From Lojkania enalia (Eukaryota > Ascomycota > Dothideomycetes > Pleosporales): a DNA stretch of 64,000 bases. Below the pieces are notes generated by a model. The model worked only from the letters and a program-made list of their open reading frames with translations, was not told where the DNA came from and did not search any database. Below, piece after piece: positions 49,672 to 62,120 of the stretch (position 1 is its first letter; every line of letters starts with the position of its first letter). Where the stretch lies: NCBI GenBank assembly GCA_010094045.1, contig ML986594.1:71228-135227 (forward strand), given 5' to 3'. Both the position numbers and the translations under genes were made by a program.

Positions 49672-50370
49672 TTCCCTCCACCCCTCTCCCTTTGCAACAT
49701 TAATACCTCGTTTCTTGTGCAAAGCATCAATTACAGCAGAGCGTTGGAGGAATCGATGAAATATAAACCATATCATTGGGGCAATATTCACATGATCAAA
49801 TACCGCTGAGAGTTACTTTGGCGACCGGGTTGGGAGGAGTGGCACGAAATAAGAGGGAAGCCCTTTATTTTTTTATAAAATAAAAGGATGGATGGCTATT
49901 GGCTATTGTCTTAGCATGGAGTTGGGACTTTTTTTTGATATGTAGATTATGAATTATGGAGATTGAGAATGTGGCGTTTTTTCTTCCTTGGTTGACTGAC
50001 GAGTGAGTGGATATGGTGCGGGGCTTGCATGATCTTGGCTTTGTGAGTGTGAATATTGATGCGGACGACGATCTGATCTGAATGGCAAATATTGATAATC
50101 TGGGAATGTTGGACACGTATGGCATGCGTGGAATATGGTGGTGGAATTATTGTTGTCCCATGTATTTTGGGGAGTGCGCCGTTCGCCGAGGGAGGGGTTT
50201 AACTGCTTTCTGCAGGTCGGCAATGCACCGCATTGTAGGCTGCCTTAGTCATCTTGGCCGTCCGACTCTAAATATCTACACCAAACCGATTCGTTCCGTC
50301 CTACGTGCTGCCGATATATATAAGTCTTGTGCGACCGTCGCTGTCTTTATATACGTATCACTGTTGCACG
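49672..50370. other. Intergenic, SURF4 3' flank and nucleoside hydrolase promoter
   Basis: No gene. AT-rich around 49860-49990 (likely SURF4 polyadenylation region). A TATA element lies close to the next start. Confidence 0.55.
50315..50323 (+). promoter_or_regulatory. Candidate TATA box of the nucleoside hydrolase gene
   Basis: TATATATAA, 48 bases before the ATG at 50371; this close spacing implies a very short leader or that the element is a weak one. Confidence 0.4.
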
Positions 50371-52414
50371 ATGGCGCCAAATCGCATTATTATCGATACA
50401 GATCCGGTAAGATTGAATAGTGGGTGCATGGGTTGCGAGATGAATTAGGGGAAAGAGGCTGATTTGATTGATTGGTGAATAGGGCGTTGACGATGTACTG
50501 GCGATGTTGCTGGCTTTTTCGGTGGGGGTGGGGGAGTTGGAGGTTTTGATGCTAAGTCTTACGCATGGGAATGTGGATGTGCAGAGGTGTGTATTCTGTC
50601 CACCTATCTTTGTTACAAGATGTTGAGAGGTATTTTGGGTTGCTTGGATGTTGTTCCTTTTCGTTTGGTTTAGTTCTAGCCTGGTTGGATCTAGTTTAAA
50701 ATGGCTGAGATTGTTGCGGAAGATGCTAATGTGGATAGTTGTTTGAGGAATGTGGTTACGTTGTTTGAGAAGATTGAGAAGGAGAGAACGTATAGGAGGG
50801 AGAATGGGAAGCCAGAGGGGTTTGAGACGTTGATGAGGAGGAAGCCTATTGGTAAGTTTCCCGCTCACTCTGCCTTCCGGGATAGGATGCTAAGATTTAA
50901 ACAGTGGCAGTAGGTGCTGAAGAACCGCTCGCGGAGCATATGATGGTTGCGGACTTCTTTCGTGAGTAAACACTTTACGATTAGGGCAAATTAGAAGCAG
51001 AGGAGTATGCTTAGTGTTGATAGACGGAATTGATGGCCTTGGAGGCATTCATCATAGCGTAAGTGACACGTCTATTGATGTATGATTGAACTATTGACGT
51101 GGTAAAGCACCCACATCTCTCGCCGACCGAAACTTGGAAATCTCTTTTCAAACCCACGCCCCCGAAAATGTCCGCTGAGGAAGCCGCCTCACTGCAAAAA
51201 GTCAAAGAACAGCATTCGCTCTTTGAGCCCAGTCTGAACTTCGCGCCAGATGAGATGCTTCGAATTTTGGAAGAGGAGGACGAAGGCACAGTCACGATTG
51301 TAGCAATTGGGCCGCTAACGAACCTGGCTATTGCTGCCGCGAAGGACCCAGAGACGTTTTTGAGGTGCAAGGAGGTGGTCGTAATGGGCGGTGCCGTAGA
51401 GGTACCCGGAAACGTATGTCTCCGTCTTCTTCCATCGTCCATTTCCCGTTATCCCATATGCCCCCAATTATTCACTTAAACTCGTCTCTTTCACCTTCTG
51501 AGCAAGCCTCAGCCTCCCGACCTCTCACGCATATACTCGCCTGAGGTCACGAGCATCCCGGTCCCCAACTTCAATCTGATAAAACAGCCCAACACCCCAC
51601 TCCGCAGAGCACTAAATATTAGGAATCAGATGACGCCAGGTGCCGAATTCAACACATACGCCGACAGCATAGCCTCCGCGCGCGTCTTCGCGCTGACATC
51701 CCCACACCCGAATACCACGATGCCACCAACACCGCTACACTCGAATAAGGATTACTTACCCGAATATCCCAAGAAATTATCTAAGCAGCTAACTCTCAAA
51801 CTCTTTCCTCTCGGTGCGTACCTTTCACATCACTTCCCCTTCTCCTTCTACCCAGATCCCCTCATCCCTTTGCAAACACCCAAAAATAAAGAAAACTAAC
51901 AAATTTAGATATCACAACCCCACACCTCCTTCCCCAAACCCTCTCGACCACCTACATATCCTCGCTCCCAGACTCCCCGCTCGCAACATGGACATCCCTC
52001 TTCCTACAATCCACATATCAAAAAGTATTCTCCCTGAAACCGGATCAGGATCCCGGGAAGGTGGGTTTGGAACTGCATGATCCGCTGACGATATGGTACT
52101 GTTTGGCTTCTAGCAATAGCAGCAATAGTGATAACGGTGATGTTACATCTTCGTCAGTAGACAACGGTTGGAAATTCGTGGAAGAAGATATCCGTGTCGA
52201 GACAGCGGGGCAGTGGACTCGGGGCACCTGCATTGTGGATCGGAGGGGCAAGGCCATGAAAGAAGGGGTCGGGGATGTGAGTCAGGAAGTCGTGGGCGAC
52301 GCGGGGGGGTGGCTGGATACGCGGCGAGGGAACAGGATTCAGCGATGTGTCGGCACGCCCGGGGAGGAGACATTCGCTGGCGTGTTGCTTGAGCGGATAT
52401 TTGGCGGGGGCTAG
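50371..52414 (+). CDS. Inosine-uridine preferring nucleoside hydrolase
   Basis: Eight exons: 50371-50406, 50483-50586, 50739-50851, 50905-50961, 51024-51058, 51108-51413, 51513-51813 and 51909-52414; about 485 residues. The first intron falls inside the family signature, rebuilding IIIDTDPGVDDVLAML (calcium- and ribose-binding aspartates). THGNVDVQ, VGAEEPLAEHM and HGIDGLGGIHH follow, then VAIGPLTNLAIA and VVVMGGAVEVPGN. C-terminal ligands fit LELHDPLTIWYC. The enzyme cleaves the N-glycosidic bond of ribonucleosides for purine/pyrimidine salvage. After the VEVPGN block the model includes a 39-residue stretch before MTPGAEFNTYADS; an alternative acceptor at 51629 would drop it. The protein is longer than bacterial relatives (about 310), owing to C-terminal inserts. 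It is the most intron-dense gene in the window. Confidence 0.9.
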
Positions 52415-52551
52415 ATAAGGGATGGGGCAATATAAACATCAAGCACGTAGATTACACTGGATATAAGAAGGCAGCAGACCAGATAGATCCAAGACACCAA
52501 GTTTTATATTCCAAAATCGATGTCTACTAGAGAACAAAGGTATAATTCCTG

Positions 52552-55500
52552 TTACTCCACGGTCCCCACCCCCATAACCCCTCGTCCGAACCACTCGCTA
52601 ACAACTCCAAACCCATCCCTCGCCCTCTTCAACGCATCCTTAAACATATCATGGCGTTCACTACTCTCCACCTGTGCCCTCCTAATCGCCCTAACCGTCT
52701 GATTGCTCCCACTACAAATCGGACACTCAACGCTCTCGTCCTCGACATCCTCATCCGTGCTTAAACACCTCTGATGAAAGCTATGTTTGCACATAAAATG
52801 CACAACTGGCAACTCGAGAGGGGCATTGCAAATCTTGCAGCGTGTGGCCTGGAAGACAACGGGCTTGGTGGCCAGGTTGTTGAGCTCTGTTTTCTTGGCG
52901 TCTGTGTCGGCACGGAAGGTTTCGATGGTGCGCCGGTTGGTGGCGATTTCCTGACGTTCACGCTCGATTGTGGCGCTGAGATAAGTTTTTATCATGCCCA
53001 TTGTTGCCACGCCGTTGCTGGAGAGGGTCTGGATGACTTGCAGAGGGGCCATGAGGCCATCTTCGTCGATCTTTTTCAGGACTGAGTGCAGCTCATCGCC
53101 TGCTTCGGCGAGGATATCTGGAGAGGAGGTGAAGTAGGCTAGGGCGGCTGGGTATAGCGCTGGCCCTTCAGGGCCGTATTTTCGCAGAGCACGGATAGCG
53201 CCTTGGGTGTCTTGTACAGACGTGTAGGAGCGAAATATATCAAAATGGAGACCCTGCTGTTCGCGGACTAGGATAGTGCCGTCGCGGAAGTTGGAGAGGT
53301 GGGAGAGAAGGAGGACGTTTGAGGTGTCAATTGGGATATTCTTGCCTTCGATAAGCTTCTTCGCTTTGTTTTCCCATTCTTGCCTTTCGGCGTCTTTTTT
53401 GGAAGATGCGGTATGGAGGTACATCTCGAAGAGTGTGGTATATAGATCAATCTTGTCATCCTCGCGGAGGCTTTCAGAGGCTATGCAGGCTTCTAAGAAC
53501 ACAATGAATTCTTGCGGGTGATCTACAAATGCGGAGAACGCAGTTCGGGGTTTAGGGTTTTTGTATTCAGGTGCCGGCTCATCCGTACTCGTCTCAATAA
53601 TCTGTGCTTGACTCATTGTCGTTTTCTGCTCACCCGGAGACGCAGGTGATGCCACAGCGTTTACGTTCATATAAGGAAGGGGTAGGAGAGAGGCAAGATT
53701 TTGGACGGCGTTAGAAGCAATGCTTATGCCCATGCCAGACGATGCTGGCGCATTTGGTATAACAATTGCATCCTGCTTAGGCCGAAAGGAGCCAGTGTAA
53801 TAGTCGATGAATAGCTGCGTGGTGTCTTTGGAGCATTGTTGGAGAAGGACTGTAGCGTACTTCATGAGATTCGAGTATGCCTAGGCAGGTCAGTCAGGTG
53901 GACAATAGACGATGTTGAGAGAAACCTCACAGCTTCGGGCTCTAGGCGCCAAATATAGGCGAGGGCTTCCGCATACCGTTTCGAGTCCTCGATTAGAATG
54001 TCTACAACCAGTTCATGTTCACCATGCTTACGGGCTAAATACGCAGCTTGATCGAAGTAGCCACCCTGCCGACACATAGATATTGCTGTGTCCAGGTCGA
54101 ATTTCAAATCCCCTGGTGACTTGATAAATTCCTCCAGTTTCTCCACATCTTTTAACTTCGCATAACAATTCAATAAGAGAGTAGTATGGTCTGACGTTGC
54201 TTTATGATGATCATGAAGCTCTTCTAGATACTCGATCAGGTTGTGGATTCTTTGGGTGTCCAAAAACTATCCTCAGATTAGTCATGGAGCGGCTGCAACA
54301 AAACTTTGAGCATACCTTTCGAACTACTTGCGATGGCTCCGTGTTGTCAATTGCTTTCAGGTACTGTTGCATGGCGGTGTCATAGTCGCCCTTCTGATAC
54401 AGATAATCACCAAACTTTCGTAGGATAACATTCTGCTGTGATGAGTCCAAGCCAGCCTTCTGCGCAAGGTTTATGGCATGAACATAGAGGTTTCTCTGGT
54501 ACAAAATATCTAGCTTCTGTGCTAGAAGCTTCTCGTGGTATCGGAAAATCTTGAATTCACTTAGCAGAACTCATTAATAGCGCGTCGCACTATCTTACCT
54601 TCCCGTCCGTTGTAAGCACAAAGAGGTCACCCCACTCCGAAACAATCTCTTTAACTTGAGATGGAATTTGTTCTTGATGCGCTACAAACCTTAGCTCAGT
54701 GTTGAGAATTGTAAGAGTCGAAGTGTTAAACACATCGTCGGCCGGTCCAACGCCGAACGCTCGCAGCGGATTTGAACGAGGAATAGTGTTGGACTTCGGG
54801 GGAGAAACTATCACTATGTAGTCTTTGAAGATTGTGATCATCTTCTTCTCCCCTTCATAAGCATATGGCGGGCCTCTGCCATGGAGCCCATAGTAGTATA
54901 TGGCATCATTCCTGGCCACCACAACGTCGCGCGTGGTCTTGTCTACGGCCATACACCCTACACCCGCGCCAGTCTCATCTAGCGACTTCGCGGGCTGTCC
55001 CTGTCCACGCCCGGATATCACTAGTGTCAAGATACGTCCCGTGGTAGCGATGTACAACATAGTGATATTCCCTTCTCGGAACTCGATTCCAGTAATAGGT
55101 TCCTCGGATTCGAAGACCGTTCGCTGCCTTGCGCCTCGATCGTGTATGAGGTCGCCCCGAACTACCGTGACTGCACCGTTCGCAAAGCCTATGGCGAGCT
55201 GGGATAGGTCCTCTAAAGCCGCAAAGGCAGATATTGGAAACTGCTTCCGGCCGTTGTGTATCGTTAGAGTGCTCTGACACCGAGGAAAGCTAGTCTTCTT
55301 GTCTAGCTTGTCCAGCGCCCATACTTTCAGCACAGGCTCGTTGGATAAGTCTTCTGCTATGGTGACAAGGAGAGCAGTCCCCTGTACCTGCTTCATGTGG
55401 GTAATGGCACCCGTATCGTGGGCCTTGAATGTTCGCAAGACCTTGAAGGCCTGCGACAAGATGCGGACGACGCCATCGGAGCTACCGAAGAAGACGCTTT

Positions 55501-55754
55501 CCGAGCCCGAGGTCACGGACGTTATATTCCCAGGCTATTACGAGTGAGCCGTAGCTTGGATATGTAGGTAGATTAAGCAAATGCTTGGGGGCATACCTCG
55601 GAGAGGAATGAGCTCTCCTCGTCCGGGAGCTTGACTTGCGAGACGTCGAAGAACTTGAACTGCCACTCGCGGGAAATAAGCACGGCGAAACTGCATGGAG
55701 CTACTGGGGCATACCGGAGTCACTGGCGCCATGGCTTCACCTTGTTCGATCCAT
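52552..55754 (-). CDS. VPS11: Vacuolar sorting protein VPS11/Pep5, HOPS/CORVET subunit
   Basis: Six exons: 55754-55741, 55690-55597, 55534-54599, 54549-54316, 54266-53931 and 53880-52552; about 980 residues, the family's usual length. Splicing gives WQFKFFDVSQVKLPDEESSF at the N-terminus, a beta-propeller (SVFFGSSDGVVRILSQ onward) and the diagnostic join TTDGK-IFRYHEKLLAQKLD. Alpha-solenoid repeats follow (QKLDILYQRNLYVHAINLAQ; YAKLKDVEKLEEFIK), and a C-terminal RING (CKICNAPLELPVVHFMCKHS, then FHQRC and CPIC). It is a core of the HOPS and CORVET tethers in endosome-vacuole fusion. The start is the least certain part: the model uses a 14-nt first exon with a 50-nt intron. It ends only 137 bases from the nucleoside hydrolase stop, in convergent orientation. 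Confidence 0.94.
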
Positions 55755-56347
55755 TGTTATTTACCGTAAGTAGACTGATAACCGCTGTCGCATGCAAGAA
55801 CCAGAGCACCTGGCGCTGCGGGCATGCCAAGGATCTGCCAACCGCATGGACCATTACCCAAGATCACGTGTGGCTAGGGAGGCGCGGCGCCCGGGGCTTG
55901 GCGCGGCCGCCTTTTGTGTCTACCTTTGTGCTCCGTCTCCTGCCTCCAAACTTTCATCACCGCAAGCCGCTTCAACGCACGACTGCGCTCTTCACTTCCT
56001 TTGCCCACAACACCTGCCCTCCTCCCTTCTGGATTTGCTAGCACTGTCCCTTTCTTTCTGGTGCCTGCATTCGGGAGTGAGCGCTAAGACTAACGGTGTT
56101 GAAAGACTCTTCCACATTCTACGCGCGCATTGCCGCCTGACAGGCCAGCTCGACGCAGCGACTTTCATCGCAGCCGTCATACGTCGCTCCTTGCGCAAGT
56201 CCTCCCGCGCGCGTTCCGGCATTCGGTTTCGCGATACATTTGCTGCTGCCACATCGACGTCTTAATCGTCGCGACCGCAGACTATTCCTCCCGTGGTTGT
56301 TTAGCTCCGCCCGCTACATCAGCCCAAACATCATCGCACGCGTCACC
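55755..56347. promoter_or_regulatory. Shared divergent promoter region of VPS11 and YRA1
   Basis: 593 bases separate the two start codons, transcribed away from each other. The half next to YRA1 is pyrimidine-rich on the plus strand. No single motif is assigned. Open frames across it (55631-56265) have no domain. Confidence 0.6.
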
Positions 56348-57824
56348 ATGTCCACTGGAAAGCTTGACCAGTCCCTGGACGATATCATGAAGAATCATCG
56401 CTCGTCCAACCGTCGCGGCCGTGGCGGTCGTCGCGGACCAGGCCGTCCCGCCCCTACTCATGGCCCCGTTGGCGGTGTCCACAAGAACACGAAGCAAGGA
56501 AAACAAGGCAAAGCTATTCCAACCGCGCCAGCGGCGGCTGCAGGTGGCAGTGAAACCAAGATAATGATCTCCAACCTTGTATGTTTGCCATCACCCTTCT
56601 CAGAGCTCACGCTAACATTACATAGCCCCAAGACTTAGACGAACAGTCGCTTAAGGTATGTAAGAACTACAACGGCATTTAAGCCCGTCTTTCCATCGTC
56701 GCTTTACGGGCAGTGCGTACCCGACGATATGGAGCCAGTTCTTCCCAACCTGCGGGTATAGGTCTCCTTCACGATGGTTTGCGCAAAAGTTCGCTTTACC
56801 GTCAGTGCCTCGAGGCTACGACGTGTATAGAAGAACATCGCAACCTGTGAACACCCATAAGTTATACTGCGAAAGAGAGTAAGAGAAGGTTCTACTAGAC
56901 ACTGCAGTAGCTCGATTTCAGCGAGGACAGGCAGTGGATAAGCAGCCCCGCCCACGACGATCAAAACGAGCGGCTTCAAGAGGCAACACTGTGTGCAGTC
57001 AGCAATAGCACCGGAGGACCAGCAACAAATGGCGCACGATCAAATACGTTTTGCGGCACCACAGTGCAATATATCGACATCGATGCTGGCCTCCCTCTCT
57101 GCCTCGCTGAATGAAGGCCGCCGCTCAAACGAACTCTTCCTCTACTCTCTAAGCAGCATTTCCGACCGGGCGGCCTCGAACTACTATCACCACGTGCCAC
57201 CTCTTCTTCCGTACCGGCCCTCGTTTGCCTTGCTTTTTTACCTTTCTCACGATTTCGATTATGCGACGACTAATCCCCCATATAGGACTATTTCGTTCAA
57301 GCTGATATCGGTAACCCCAAGAAGATCCTGCTCCAGTACGGACCGACCGGTCGTAGTCTTGGAAGCGCTACTGTTATCTTCTACAAGCCAGAGCAAGCCA
57401 CCAAAGCAACTAAGGAGCTCGACAATGCTCGCATTGATGGTCGACCGGTACGTGTGGAGGTCCTCATCAGCGCGGCCAAGGCACCTGCACCAGCGCCAAA
57501 GCCGTCCCTCGCCGATCGTATTAGGTACGCCCTCCACCCCATTATACCTGACATTAGATGCTCACAAGCAATAGTGGACCCAAAAAGGACAAGCCAAAGC
57601 CAGCGACCACCGAGAAGCCCAAAGCCGCCGGAGGTCGAGGACGCGGCCGTGGTCGTGGTCGCGGTGGACGCAACCCGCGTGGTCCCAGGAAGACCATGGA
57701 GGAGCTCGACGCTGAGATGGAAGACTACTTCCCTACTCCTGAGGGCGGCAATGATGCCATGGTCACCAATGGCGGCCAGGTAAACGGGGCTGTGGACACT
57801 GCCATGGATGATGAAATGCTCTAG
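56348..57824 (+). CDS. YRA1: YRA1/Mlo3/ALYREF mRNA export adaptor
   Basis: Exons 56348-56578, 56626-56655 (30 nt), 57286-57524 and 57575-57824; introns of 47, 630 and 50 nt; 249 residues. The N-terminus has the Sub2/UAP56-binding box KLDQSLDDIMKNH followed by an RGG-like RRGRGGRRGPGRP tract. The RRM is split over three exons: KIMISNL, the micro-exon PQDLDEQSLK, and DYFVQADIGNPKKILLQYGP, ending in VRVEVL. The last exon gives a second RG-rich tract (GGRGRGRGRGRGGRNPRGPR) and the C-terminal box TMEELDAEMEDYF. The protein loads onto nuclear transcripts with TREX and hands them to Mex67. The 630-nt intron is the odd feature and may be regulatory (see findings). Confidence 0.94.
56656..57285 (+). 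other. Oversized (630-nt) intron of YRA1
   Basis: Donor GTATGT after the micro-exon; a GACTAAT branch-like site 10 bases before the ATAG acceptor. All other introns in this gene are about 50 nt. It contains no coding frame that belongs to the protein, and its stops would end translation if retained. Confidence 0.85.
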
Positions 57825-59446
57825 ACGGGCTCTTGTCGCTGCATATACCCTTCCAAAATGTTCTGGATGTCAACTCTCGACACGGATTTTTCTTTGCTTT
57901 GAACACACGGGACACGGAGTGTTATGGGATGGGGTTGTGGAACGGTCGGCTTTTCATTTGTTTACTCTACCAATGTGTGATTCCGCTGTCGATACGCCAG
58001 TATCTACCGCAATGGAGGATTTCTTCGGCGGTGGCAGAACGGGTTCACAATTATCTGTAATACTAGACATCAAATCGGGGGTTTTTGGGGTCATCAGACT
58101 GTCAGCGAACCCAGGAATTAGCCACAAGAATCGAGTGACTCTTCTTGGTCAAATCTTGATTGGCAAATGCATCGTGACGTGGTACGAAGACTATTGGGTA
58201 GAAGAAAAGACTGCGCTCTTAGAGTAGACGGCTAGTAGCCAATGATAGATAGTCTTTGACGGGGGGGTTTCCGCAGACGTGAGCAATGCCCCAGAAGTCG
58301 CATACTCGGGCTTACTACATGCTCACTGGCAGCTTGAAGAAGCGGCAGGGTATGCTCGAAAGAAGCCAGGTCCCAGCTGGGGAAGCGGCGATGGATTGAG
58401 ATTTGTTTGCTTATGTGCTGCTCGCAAATGCTATACGTTCCATTTGTGCGAAGAATTCCGTCGTGGACAGGGAGACTATTTGATAGCTATCACTGCCCGC
58501 CAAAGCACTATTGGGATTAGTTTGACAGCAAGCTCCGCCGGGCCTTGCGGCTGTGGGGGGGATGAAGCGCTCATCCGGTGGCTGCCGCAGCTGCTTGTCC
58601 AGATGCAAGGGCATCTGGCCTGGAGTTGCAAGCGCTGGCGTGAGATGGATCGCAGCAAGACGACAGCTCTATGGGCGGGTTTGGCAGTCTAGTTGCGAAG
58701 GAGGCGTGCGAGGAGGGGCTGCGTGCATGCGCCGGTGCTCGCTCGAATGGAAGCCGAAGCGCGCTGGACGGAGACGGGGCTACTGGATTAGTCGTAGTCC
58801 AGTGGGGTACAGGGCATGAAGCTCTGCTAGCTTCGACTTTCTGACGAGGCTCGAGTTTCAGGGCGGTGATGGCAGACGGGCTCTGCCGACAATTGGGAAT
58901 CAGGATGGGACAGAGCAGCGTTCGGATGGGCCATTGATCAGTATTCGCTTCTGCGAGGGACGGCCATTGGCAAACGATTGGCGGGCCAGACGCAGTTTGC
59001 GTTTCCTTGCAGGCATGCACGGAGCTTGACGTACCCACGTTGGATAGGTGCGGCTTGCTAAGGGATTTCGGTGGTGTTTGTGGGGGAGGGGTAACGACGC
59101 CACTGGACAGAGAGAGCGGGGCACGAGGGCCCATCTCCGTGAACGGCGCCACTCGATGGGCGCGACGAGATGCGACTGGCCCCAGCCAGAGCTCGAGACA
59201 AGCTCCCGTAGGCCGAGGCTGCTGCAGTCATGGTGCTCGAGAAGGCCGTTGCCCGAAGGAGCAGCAGAAAGGTGGAGCTGCTGGTCGTGCATTGCCATAC
59301 CATGCTGTCATGCTCGCCCGCTACTTAAGGCGCCGTCGCCCCCTCCTCGGATCCAGCACAAAGACCTCCTCCTCCTCAATTGCAGTGCTCTTCCTCGCTC
59401 AAGCCTCTTGATACCCGTCAATTCCACACACTGCCAACCCGCTATC
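57825..59446. other. Intergenic, 1.6 kb
   Basis: The YRA1 3' flank and the upstream region of the aldehyde dehydrogenase gene. Mirrored open frames in GC-rich DNA at 58279-59300 show no domain. The last 150 bases are pyrimidine-rich (CTCCTCCTC), as expected of the leader. Confidence 0.5.
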
Positions 59447-61161
59447 ATGTCTGGTCTCTCCGTCAAGCTCAAGACGCCTCACTCGGGCGAGTACGAGCAG
59501 CCCACCGGCCTGTAAGTGAGCCCTCCTTCTCCGGGCCGACCCCGAGCTGCCTCCTTCCCTGGGCCTGCGGTGCCGCCGGCCACCTGCCTTTCACAGCTCT
59601 GTGCTGACAAATGGCCCAGTTTCATCAACAACGAATGGGTCAAGCCCGTCGACGGCAAGACCTTCGAGGTCATCAACCCCACCAACGAGGAGGTCATCTG
59701 CTCCGTCTACGAGGCCACGGAGAAGGATGTCGACCTCGCCGTCTCTGCTGCGCGGAAAGCCTTCGATGGCGAGTGGAAGAAGGTCACGCCCGAGCAGCGC
59801 GGGAAATACCTCGTCAACTTGGCAGTCCTCTTCGAGAAGAACGTCGACCTTCTTGCCGCAGTAGAGTCATTGGACAATGGCAAGGCCATTACCATGGCCA
59901 AGGGTGACGTTGGCGCTTGCGCTGGCTGCTTGCGCTACTATGGTGGCTGGGCCGACAAGATTGAGGGCAAGGTCGTCGAGACCTCGCACGACACCTTCAA
60001 CTACATCCGAAAGGAGCCCGTAAGTAGTGCCATGCTTCGTCTTGGGGCGCACGAACCTAATGGTATTAGATCGGTGTTTGCGGTCAAATCATCCCATGGA
60101 ATTTCCCCCTGCTCATGTGGGCATGGAAGATCGGCCCTGCCATTGCTGCCGGTAACACTGTCGTCCTGAAGACTGCTGAGCAGACCCCCCTTTCTGCCCT
60201 CGTTGCCGCCAACCTTGTCAAGGAGGCCGGGTTCCCCCCTGGCGTTATCAACATCCTCTCTGGCTTCGGTAAGGTGGCTGGTGCCGCCATCTCCTCGCAC
60301 ATGGATATCGACAAGGTTGCCTTCACTGGCTCAACCGTTGTCGGCCGACAGATCATGAAGGCCGCCGCTGGCTCCAACTTGAAGAAGGTTACTCTGGAGC
60401 TTGGTGGCAAGAGCCCCAACATCGTCTTTGCGGATGCTGATATCGACAACGCCATCTCGTGGGTCAACTTTGGCATCTACTTCAACCACGGCCAGTGCTG
60501 CTGCGCCGGATCGCGTATCTACGTCCAGGAATCCATCTACGATGAGTTCCTTAAGCGATTCAAGGAACGAGCCGCTAAGAACGCTGTCGGTGACCCATTC
60601 CACCACGAGACCTTCCAGGGTCCCCAGGTCTCGCAGCTCCAGTTCGACAGGATCATGAGGTAAGACCCGCCAACCCCCACCCCCCCGCGGTCCTAATTTG
60701 CAGCGCTAATATCCCACAGCTATATCGAGGCCGGCAAGCAGGCTGGCGCGACCGTCGAGACCGGCGGCAAGCGCATGGGCGACAAGGGCTACTTCATCGA
60801 GCCCACCATCTTCAGCAACGTGACCGAGGACATGAAGATTGTGCAGGAGGAAATCTTCGGCCCCGTATGCTCCATCTCCAAGTTCAAGACCAAGGAAGAC
60901 GCCATCAAGATCGGGAACAACACGACGTACGGCCTAGCCGCCGCCGTCCACACCAGCAACCTCAACACCGCCCTCGAGGTCTCCAACTCCCTCAAGGCGG
61001 GCACTGTCTGGGTCAACACGTATAACACGCTCCACTGGCAGCTGCCGTTTGGTGGTTTCAAGGAGTCGGGTATCGGGCGCGAGTTGGGTGAGGCAGCCAT
61101 TGATAACTATGTCCAGACCAAGACGGTATCGATTCGTCTTGGCGATGCTCTGTTTGGCTAG
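59447..61161 (+). CDS. Aldehyde dehydrogenase, NAD(P)-dependent, ALDH1/2-like
   Basis: Four exons: 59447-59511, 59620-60019, 60070-60659 and 60720-61161; 498 residues, full length. It starts [19 protein letters not shown] and joins [20 protein letters not shown]. Seen are the Rossmann-fold segment [29 protein letters not shown], the general-base Glu in [13 protein letters not shown], the catalytic Cys in [15 protein letters not shown], and the C-terminal EEIFGPV and [13 protein letters not shown] blocks. No targeting signal, so probably cytosolic. It oxidises acetaldehyde and other aldehydes to acids; the group includes AldA of Aspergillus and the Cla h 10/Alt a 10 allergens. Codon use is strongly C-ending, unlike its neighbours, which suggests high expression. 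Confidence 0.96.
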
Positions 61162-62088
61162 ATAAAATCAAGTGCTAGGGAGAGGGTTGGTGAGGGTGAC
61201 GAAAGGGGGGGTGAGTGATGATTATACGATATAAGAATAATAGGAAAAATACGGAAAGGGGGACTTCCTACTTTTAGTGGGGGGAACGGCGCGATTTTTC
61301 TCACTGAATGTATATATTTTTTGCTTTGGTTTGAGAAATTGAATGGTTACATATCACGTCGTCTACTAGTTTGGGTACATGGTACTGGCCTGCCCACGCT
61401 ATGTCCGTATTACCCTAGCCCTTGAGGCGTGGGAGAAAGAAATGGTGAGAATGGTTTCATGGAGGTTGTGAGAGGAGGAAGTTGTTAGTTCGGGCTGAAG
61501 GTTAGATCTATCACCCATCGATAGATATACCTCATAGCATTTGAACTACATATACCGAACACATCACCTCTCCACCGAAGCCATACCAATACAAATTCAG
61601 CACCCTAACAAAGCCGCACGCACCCCAAAAACCATACCCAGGCCCTCAATTTTTGTCGAACACAACCTATAGCACTCCACCAAGGACAAGCATGCACATC
61701 CCCCGCACGCCCCTGTGCACCCTCCGGGGAAAACACCCGATAATTATACCCCTCCGCCTCCCAATCGATTCCCGATGTCTAGCCTAGTGGTAGTAGAGCC
61801 AAGACGCAGGCTGGACAGGCCAACTGCAGTCGGCAGGGCGCCGGTGCAGTTTTCCATCCCCCCAATTCGTAAGATGCATTAGCTCGCAGTCCATCGTTCT
61901 GGTAGTCGGAATTGTTTGCTTGTGGGGACGGAAGCGAAGGATATGTGAGGGGAAAAGGCACGGTAGCGAGGACGTGCGTACCGCATTCCCGAAGACCTGG
62001 ACGTAGCACTGCCGCTCTGCGTCCTCGGTGCGCGCGGTATCATGCCCTCATCTATCCCGAGCGTATGGTCTTCGTTGTCGTGGTAGAG

Positions 62089-62090
<2 letters not shown>

Positions 62091-62120
<30 letters not shown>
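62091..62120 (+). repeat. Microsatellite (TTG) x9 with T-tail
   Basis: Nine TTG units running into a T-run. Simple repeat; useful as a length-polymorphic marker. Confidence 0.85.

Noticed and set aside
55691..55714. 24-nt GT..AG segment as first VPS11 intron using the ATG of MAPVTP
   Set aside because: Too short for a spliceosomal intron, and it gives the wrong frame; a 50-nt intron with the ATG at 55754 restores the family N-terminus.
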